Assembly: GCF_030227225.1 (NCBI RefSeq)
Contig: NZ_JASPHQ010000005.1
Span: forward strand, 44,102 to 108,101
Source: Corynebacterium rhinophilum
GTDB lineage: Bacteria; Actinomycetota; Actinomycetes; Mycobacteriales; Mycobacteriaceae
Length of the DNA: 64,000 nt
Reading direction: 5' to 3'
The position numbers were made by a program, and so were the translations under genes. The stretch's first letter is position 1, and each line of letters begins with the position of its first letter. Below the pieces are notes generated by a model. The model made no database searches. It was not told where the DNA came from and worked only from the letters and a program-made list of their open reading frames with translations. This document shows, one piece after another, positions 59,206 to 64,000 of the stretch.

Positions 59206-60648
59206 GTGAAGTATATTTCGACCCGTGATACCACCGGCCAGCCCGCATCCTTTACGGATATCCTTTTAGGAGGGCTCGCGCCCGATGGTGGCCTATACCT
59301 GCCTGAAACCTACCCGCAACTGGACTCTGCCACGCTGGATGCGTGGCGTGAAGTGGCTAAAACCAACGGCTATGCCGCCCTTGCGGCCGAGGTCATCAAG
59401 CTGTTTATCGATGATATTCCAGCGGAAGATCTGGATAAAATCGCCGCCCGAGCATATACCAGCCCGAAGTTTGCCTCCCCTGAGATCGTCCCGGTCACCG
59501 AGCTTGGCGATGACCTCTTTATCGGTCACCTATCCGAGGGTCCCACCGCTGCATTTAAAGACATGGCCATGCAGCTTTTGGGCGAGCTTTTTGAATACGT
59601 GCTCGCCCGCCGCGGGGAGACGCTGAATATTTTGGGCGCTACCTCTGGCGATACCGGTTCTTCCGCCGAGTACGCCATGCGCGGGCGCGATGGCATCCGC
59701 GTTTTCATGTTGACTCCAGCCGGGCGCATGACCGCCTTCCAACAGGCGCAAATGTTTGGCTTGGATGATCCGAATATCTTCAATATCGCCCTCGACGGTG
59801 TCTTTGATGATTGCCAGGACGTGGTAAAAGCCGTCTCCAGTGATGCGGAGTTTAAGGCCAACTACCGCATCGGTGCGGTCAACTCCATTAACTGGGCGCG
59901 CCTGCTGGCCCAGGTGGTTTACTATATTTCCTGTTGGATCAAGGTCACCGATAATAACGAGCAAAAGGTATCCTTTAGCGTTCCTACCGGTAACTTCGGC
60001 GATATTTGCGCCGGGCATATCGCGCGCAGCATGGGCCTTCCCATCGATCGCCTCATCGTGGCGACGAATGAGAATGACGTTTTGGATGAGTTCTTCCGCA
60101 CCGGCAACTACCGCCCGCGCCCAGCTGCGGAAACCATGGCCACCTCATCGCCGTCTATGGATATTTCCCGCGCCTCCAATTTCGAGCGCTTTGCCTTCGA
60201 TCTTTTAGGCCGCGATGCTGCCCGCGTTGCGGATCTCTTTGGCACTAAGGTCAAAGAAGGCGGGTTTAACCTTGAAGAAGACCTCATTACGGCCGCGCGT
60301 GAAGACTACGGTTTCTTGTCCGGTTCCTCCACCCATGATGACCGCCTTGCCACCATCAAGGACGTGAACGAACGCTATGGTTACCTGGCGGATCCGCACA
60401 CGGCCGATGGCATCAAGGTCGCGCGTGCGGCCCAAAAAGAGGGCGTGACGACGCCCATCGTCTGCTTAGAGACGGCACTGCCGGTAAAATTCAGCGAAAC
60501 CATCACCGAGGCCATCGGGAGCGCACCGCAGCCACCCGAGCGTTTTGCTGACATCCTGAGCGCGGAGCGCCACGTGGCGGATCTGCCCAACGATGCTGCA
60601 GCGGTCAAGGACTTTATTACCTCGAGCATCAAGAACACGGAGGTGTAG
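59206..60648 (+). CDS. thrC: Threonine synthase
   Basis: 480 aa PLP enzyme that converts O-phosphohomoserine to threonine. N-terminus KYISTRDTTGQPASFTDI, the PLP lysine in GPTAAFKDMAMQL near residue 120, NILGATSGDTGSSAEYAMRG (phosphate loop), and VPTGNFGDICAGH near residue 265. I choose GTG 59206 (AGGA about 9 nt upstream); its length then matches the C. glutamicum enzyme. Confidence 0.96.
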   Translation: MKYISTRDTTGQPASFTDILLGGLAPDGGLYLPETYPQLDSATLDAWREVAKTNGYAALAAEVIKLFIDDIPAEDLDKIAARAYTSPKFASPEIVPVTELGDDLFIGHLSEGPTAAFKDMAMQLLGELFEYVLARRGETLNILGATSGDTGSSAEYAMRGRDGIRVFMLTPAGRMTAFQQAQMFGLDDPNIFNIALDGVFDDCQDVVKAVSSDAEFKANYRIGAVNSINWARLLAQVVYYISCWIKVTDNNEQKVSFSVPTGNFGDICAGHIARSMGLPIDRLIVATNENDVLDEFFRTGNYRPRPAAETMATSSPSMDISRASNFERFAFDLLGRDAARVADLFGTKVKEGGFNLEEDLITAAREDYGFLSGSSTHDDRLATIKDVNERYGYLADPHTADGIKVARAAQKEGVTTPIVCLETALPVKFSETITEAIGSAPQPPERFADILSAERHVADLPNDAAAVKDFITSSIKNTEV

Positions 60649-60655
60649 CCACCAC

Positions 60656-60802
60656 ATGGCATTAGAAAACTTCGCTGGACCGGAGCACTATACCGAATTC
60701 GATCCGGAAAAATTCATCCGCGATTTAAAAGCACAAGCAGAGGCGGATAAGGAAGAACAGGACAAGGACTCTGCAGGTGACGCGGGTACGGATAGCCAGT
60801 AG
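60656..60802 (+). CDS. Small hypothetical acidic protein
   Basis: 48 aa from ATG 60656, 7 bp after thrC, with GGAGGTG overlapping the thrC end as ribosome site. Hydrophilic: FDPEKFIRDLKAQAEADKEEQD. Overlaps the following protease gene by 26 nt. Unknown role. Confidence 0.6.
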   Translation: MALENFAGPEHYTEFDPEKFIRDLKAQAEADKEEQDKDSAGDAGTDSQ

Positions 60803-61622
60803 CCTGCTGGCAGCAGCAGGGCTGTTCGCGGTGGCATCGTGTAGCACCGATGCTGCCCAGCAGCCGGATGAAGTGGTTGCGCAATCCACAGACACACCAC
60901 CGCCGGCACCGCCGAATGAATTTTATGAGCCCGCGGTGGTGCCGGTACCTCCAGGCGCCGCGCTGAATTTAACCACGAGTGACCCGCAGCCGGGCGAGTA
61001 CTTTAACTTCCAGTCCTGCACCGCGGCGTGGTCTTTCGCGCTTGCCGATGGCCGCACCATCGCCGTGACAGCCTCCCATTGCGGCAAACCTGGCGATAAG
61101 GTCTGGGCCGGAACCCAAGAGGGTGACTTTGCCTACCCAGCCGATCCAGTAGGCGAGGTAATTTACTCGGATTTCTTTGCCAAGGAGACCAATCACTTAG
61201 ACGTTGCCTTTATCGAGCTGTACCGCGATGCGCAGTACTTCACCCCAGGCGAGGTAGCCACCACCGTGGCGACGCAGCTAGACAAATTGCCGGATGCGGT
61301 GTGCAAGCTAGGCAGTTCCACCATTGTGACCTGTGGGAAACTGAAAAACTCGGTGGATTCCACACAGCTGAACTATCAAGGCCTAGAACACGATTCCAAC
61401 GCCGCCTTGGCGGAGATGTGCAGCGCCGTCGGGGATTCCGGCGGGCCTGTCTACGGCGATGTGGATGGCCGGCAGACCATCGTGGGACTGGTCTCTGGAA
61501 TTACCGAGCCCTTGGACGAGGGGCATAGCTGTGAAGACACGCAACAAAACATCGACGTGGCCTTTACCACCGCACCGGATATCCAGGAACTGGCGCTGAA
61601 GGTCCTCGGCCCCGTGGCATAA
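60777..61622 (+). CDS. Secreted trypsin-like serine protease (lipoprotein)
   Basis: 281 aa from GTG 60777. Signal peptide with lipobox AVASC, a Pro-rich linker (DTPPPAPPNEF), then a chymotrypsin-fold domain with the triad: His in VTASHCGK near residue 100, Asp in DVAFIEL near residue 142, and Ser in GDSGGPV near residue 223. Cys residues pair plausibly around His and Ser. An active protease on the outer face of the membrane or cell wall. Confidence 0.92.
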   Translation: MTRVRIASSLLAAAGLFAVASCSTDAAQQPDEVVAQSTDTPPPAPPNEFYEPAVVPVPPGAALNLTTSDPQPGEYFNFQSCTAAWSFALADGRTIAVTASHCGKPGDKVWAGTQEGDFAYPADPVGEVIYSDFFAKETNHLDVAFIELYRDAQYFTPGEVATTVATQLDKLPDAVCKLGSSTIVTCGKLKNSVDSTQLNYQGLEHDSNAALAEMCSAVGDSGGPVYGDVDGRQTIVGLVSGITEPLDEGHSCEDTQQNIDVAFTTAPDIQELALKVLGPVA

Positions 61623-61652
61623 GACCAGCCAAGATTGGCTACGCTAGGTGGT

Positions 61653-62198
61653 ATGCCAACGCCTGATTATATTGTGAAGCTGCGCGAATCCATCGGACAC
61701 GATCAGATCTTCGTCCCGGCGTGCAGCGTCATCATTCTCCGCGATGTCCCCACCGGTGCGGCCCTATGGGAGGTGCCGTCCGTACTGCTAGTCAAGCGCG
61801 CCGATAATGCCGTGTGGACCCCGGTTGAAGGTATCTGTGAGCCGGGCGAGGAGATTACGACCACCGCCTTGCGCGAGGTCAAGGAAGAGGTAGGCCTCGA
61901 TGCCAAGGTGGAAGCGCTCCTCGGCGTTGGCCAATCCGGCCCAGTGACCTATCCCAATGGCGATGAATGCATGTTCATGGGAACTGCGCTGCGCCTGTCT
62001 GTTGCCGACGGTGCTGAGCCCGTCATCAGCGATGAAGAAAATACTGAAGCGCAGTGGTTCTCGGTGGCCCACCTTCCGGATAGCTTGTCGCGCCGCCATC
62101 GCCTGATGATCGCGGATGCCGTGGCGCATCTCAAGCACCCGCAAGGCTTTTCTCCCCGCATGGGCTGGATGAAGCGCAGCGAGCAGCCCGGGCTCTAG
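61653..62198 (+). CDS. Nudix hydrolase
   Basis: 181 aa. The Nudix box is complete: GICEPGEEITTTALREVKEE, followed by VGLD, near residues 70-92. N-terminal strand FVPACSVIILRD; C-terminal WFSVAHLPDS. ATG 61653 is preferred over a start at 61635. It hydrolyses a nucleoside-diphosphate derivative; substrate not deducible. Confidence 0.93.
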   Translation: MPTPDYIVKLRESIGHDQIFVPACSVIILRDVPTGAALWEVPSVLLVKRADNAVWTPVEGICEPGEEITTTALREVKEEVGLDAKVEALLGVGQSGPVTYPNGDECMFMGTALRLSVADGAEPVISDEENTEAQWFSVAHLPDSLSRRHRLMIADAVAHLKHPQGFSPRMGWMKRSEQPGL

Positions 62199-62569
62199 CG
62201 CGTCTCCTGCGTGTCAATAAGCAGGTGTCGTAGCTCCTCGGCGCTGCTCGCTACAACCAACTCTTGGGCGATACACTCCTGAGCCTCCGCCGCGTCTTTA
62301 TCGGATCCGCAGCATATGACCGTGGCATCGATCGTCATCAGCAGCTTGCCGCGGCGCGCCAGCTCAAAAAATAGCTCGCTATCTTCTAGACCCCATTCCC
62401 AGGCGGTGCCATAGAAATCCTGGGCGGCATCGCCAAGCCAGGAGGTTTCAAGCGTTAGGCCTGCTCGGTACAAGAAGACCCCGTCGCGCCGCAAGCCGGC
62501 GAGCACCTCCCGCACTCCAGCAAGGTCCGCAGCATCCCAGGCGATGAAGGTAATAGGCGAAGAGCTCAT
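62195..62569 (-). CDS. Hypothetical protein
   Basis: 124 aa from ATG 62569 (a start at 62596 is also possible but its ribosome site is too close). Soluble, with a Trp-rich centre (ETSWLGDAAQDFYGTAWEWGL) and two adjacent Cys (ATVICCGSD). Ends in a 4-nt convergent overlap with the Nudix gene. Not recognised. Confidence 0.6.
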   Translation of the reverse strand: MSSSPITFIAWDAADLAGVREVLAGLRRDGVFLYRAGLTLETSWLGDAAQDFYGTAWEWGLEDSELFFELARRGKLLMTIDATVICCGSDKDAAEAQECIAQELVVASSAEELRHLLIDTQETR

Positions 62570-62599
62570 GGCCCGATGATAGACGAGGGAAGACATCCC

Positions 62600-63544
62600 T
62601 TAGTGAGACAGTTCTTTGCGCGTGCGGCCTTCCCAGAGCCAGCCTAAGAACCGCGCTGAGCACAGGCACCAGTGCGCAATAAGGAGCAAGGGAATGCTCA
62701 GCGCGACAACGTCAAGCCACTCCGAGCCATTGACCAATGCCGTTTGATGCCCGCCCATGCTCACGGTGCCAGGCGGGAAGGTGCACGCCCACCACGCAGG
62801 GGAATAGGAGACCCAGCGGGCTGCTTGCGGATAAAAGGTCACCATCGCATAAAGCGATAGCGGGATGGCAATAGCTAGGGCAATAAGCCCGTAGTACACG
62901 GAGACACTGCCGGGGTAGAGGATCTGCATTGCGGTGGTAGATTGCCCAACCACGCCCAGTGGCACCCAGGCGGTGGCGGATTTTCCACCACTAAAATCCA
63001 CCTTGCCGTGCCAGGCTGCCCAGTAGACGTAGGCAAATACCGGGACTGCCGTCAGCAAAGACATAGCGAAGAGCACGGTGCCCATGATGTGGTAGGTCTG
63101 CCCGTAATCAAGGGCAAGCCACCCAGCCACCGATGCCGAAATCATCGGCCCAACCAAAGGGAGACCCCAGGTAAAGCGCGGCTCTCCATCGAAGCGAGTG
63201 AGCTGAATTCCCCACGTGATGACGGTGACGGGACCACCCACCCAAAAGCCGACGAGGCGGAATAGTCCAATGCCCGTCAAACCGGATAATGCCGCCCCAA
63301 GCGCGAGGACGCCGATGAAAAACATAGACCACTCCGCCATGGTGGTCCGCTCAAACCGCGGACTGCGGTAGCGGGCGTAACCAGCGGTCAAAACAACGAA
63401 AATGGTGCACGCAAGTGCAGCAAATACACCAGCGGCAACAAACATGTCTTCTTCAACCAACATGCGCGAGACGATGGAAGTACCCATAAGGCTGCCGGCC
63501 CAAGCCGGACCAGGCGGGGGAAGGTGGCGGAATTTATCAGTCAC
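62600..63544 (-). CDS. TDT/SLAC1-type transporter (TehA-like)
   Basis: 314 aa with about ten hydrophobic segments. The N-terminus PPPGPAWAGSLMGTSIVSRML and the pore-lining segments (WGLPLVGPMISASVAG; YSPAWWACTFPPGTVSMGG) are typical of TehA/Mae1/SLAC1 proteins, which transport anions, dicarboxylates or tellurite-related compounds. The Phe gate of SLAC1-type channels is probably in the TFPPGT segment. Substrate uncertain. Confidence 0.9.
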   Translation of the reverse strand: MTDKFRHLPPPGPAWAGSLMGTSIVSRMLVEEDMFVAAGVFAALACTIFVVLTAGYARYRSPRFERTTMAEWSMFFIGVLALGAALSGLTGIGLFRLVGFWVGGPVTVITWGIQLTRFDGEPRFTWGLPLVGPMISASVAGWLALDYGQTYHIMGTVLFAMSLLTAVPVFAYVYWAAWHGKVDFSGGKSATAWVPLGVVGQSTTAMQILYPGSVSVYYGLIALAIAIPLSLYAMVTFYPQAARWVSYSPAWWACTFPPGTVSMGGHQTALVNGSEWLDVVALSIPLLLIAHWCLCSARFLGWLWEGRTRKELSH

Positions 63545-64000
63545 TACCCAGATTCTAGTTTCATCCAGAGCTTCTTACTTAGACTGCGCCACTTTTTGCC
63601 TAGTAAAAACCCTCATGTGCGCGCTGGGGAGCGGCCACTGTCAAAGTGGGCGGCGGGTATGACGAAACTCTCGGGCACGCTTACCTGTGCCGATGCAAGC
63701 ACCTAAGCATTGTTTAGGTGGCTGCCTTGTAGGAGAAACTAGCTGAGAACTGTTATGTCCATGAGGTTTTTGGACTTGGAGTCCAGCTACTTTGTGGACT
63801 CGGAGTCTAGGGACTTTGTGGACGCGGAGTCTAGGGACTTTGTGGACGCGGAGTCTCCCCGCTTTTTGGACGGGGAGTCTACGGAGTTTTTGTACTGGTG
63901 CTAGCTTGGCTTCTTCCGGCGGTTTGGCCGTGGCCCAGAGAGGTTGGGTTTTAGCTCTGGGGGTTGTCGGTGCCACATGCCGACAACGTGGTTTATGTTG
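63545..64000. other. Gene-poor right edge with tandem repeat
   Basis: Apart from the 24-bp repeats, no gene could be supported. The first 200 bp should hold the promoter of the TehA-like gene (minus strand). Confidence 0.4.
63755..63904 (+). CDS. Putative octapeptide-repeat small ORF over a 24-bp tandem repeat
   Basis: The DNA between about 63763 and 63902 is a tandem array of six 24-bp units (core TTTGTGGAC-CGGAGTCT). On the plus strand, from ATG 63755 to TAG 63902-63904, it reads as a 49-aa peptide of octads F-V/L-D-x-E-S-x-x (such as FVDAESRD). The minus strand also stays open (RLRVHKVP repeats) because the unit length is a multiple of three. No good ribosome site is seen on either strand. 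Each unit also carries a small GGAC-GTCT-like inverted repeat. Coding status uncertain. Confidence 0.4.
   Translation: MSMRFLDLESSYFVDSESRDFVDAESRDFVDAESPRFLDGESTEFLYWC

Overview
The window looks like chromosome from a Corynebacterium. Supporting signs seen here are moderately high GC, an MscCG-type mechanosensitive channel, a glnA2-glnE pair, the large actinobacterial AceE beside a DUF3052 gene, and a BioQ-type operator in front of biotin genes. The bioW gene and many secreted or lipid-linked proteins would suit a host-associated, lipophilic species, but the species cannot be named from the sequence alone.

Layout. 1-4.0 kb is the packaging end of a prophage (portal, large and small terminase, all leftward) abutting the 3' end of a tRNA-Asn, the probable attachment site. 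4.3-6.7 kb holds bioW-bioF behind a TGAAC-N3-GTTCA operator, plus an unknown acidic protein. 7.0-25.7 kb is a defence island: a complete four-gene type I Wadjet operon (leftward), an ohr gene with its own palindrome, then a complete type I-E cas set (cas3, cas8e, cse2, cas7e, cas5e, cas6e, cas1) whose cas2 is broken by an amber codon. It is followed by a 16-repeat CRISPR array and a tail of degenerate repeats interleaved with small membrane-protein genes. A CAT-anticodon tRNA closes the island. From 26 to 63.5 kb the content is mostly core: TRIC channel, mscCG and two paralogous lipoproteins, an old yellow enzyme, PhoD phosphatase, ACP, aceE, tRNA-Val, SURF1, a tyrosine phosphatase, a Nif3 / zinc-ribbon / RNase H-phosphatase operon, RNase P RNA, a GHMP kinase, CYTH-CHAD, glnA2-glnE, thrC, a secreted protease, a Nudix hydrolase and a TehA-like transporter. 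The right edge carries a 24-bp tandem repeat that reads as octapeptide repeats.

The most striking element is between ohr and cas3. On the minus strand, two degenerate copies of the CRISPR repeat (14503-14530 and 14443-14470) sit 60 nt apart, against a 61-nt period in the real array. The upstream copy keeps the crRNA 5'-handle sequence and a stem with a compensatory base-pair change; the downstream copy keeps a perfect repeat hairpin. The 32-nt pseudo-spacer between them begins, at its very first base, with 12 nt identical to 14600-14611, directly in front of the -10 box of the cas3 promoter. This is the architecture expected for a crRNA-like regulatory RNA (CreR/CreA type) that would guide Cascade to its own promoter by seed pairing only, repressing rather than destroying it. 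Two further features suggest layered control of this locus: the casA Shine-Dalgarno is complementary to an upstream anti-SD sequence, and downstream of the array small membrane ORFs each follow a degenerate repeat.
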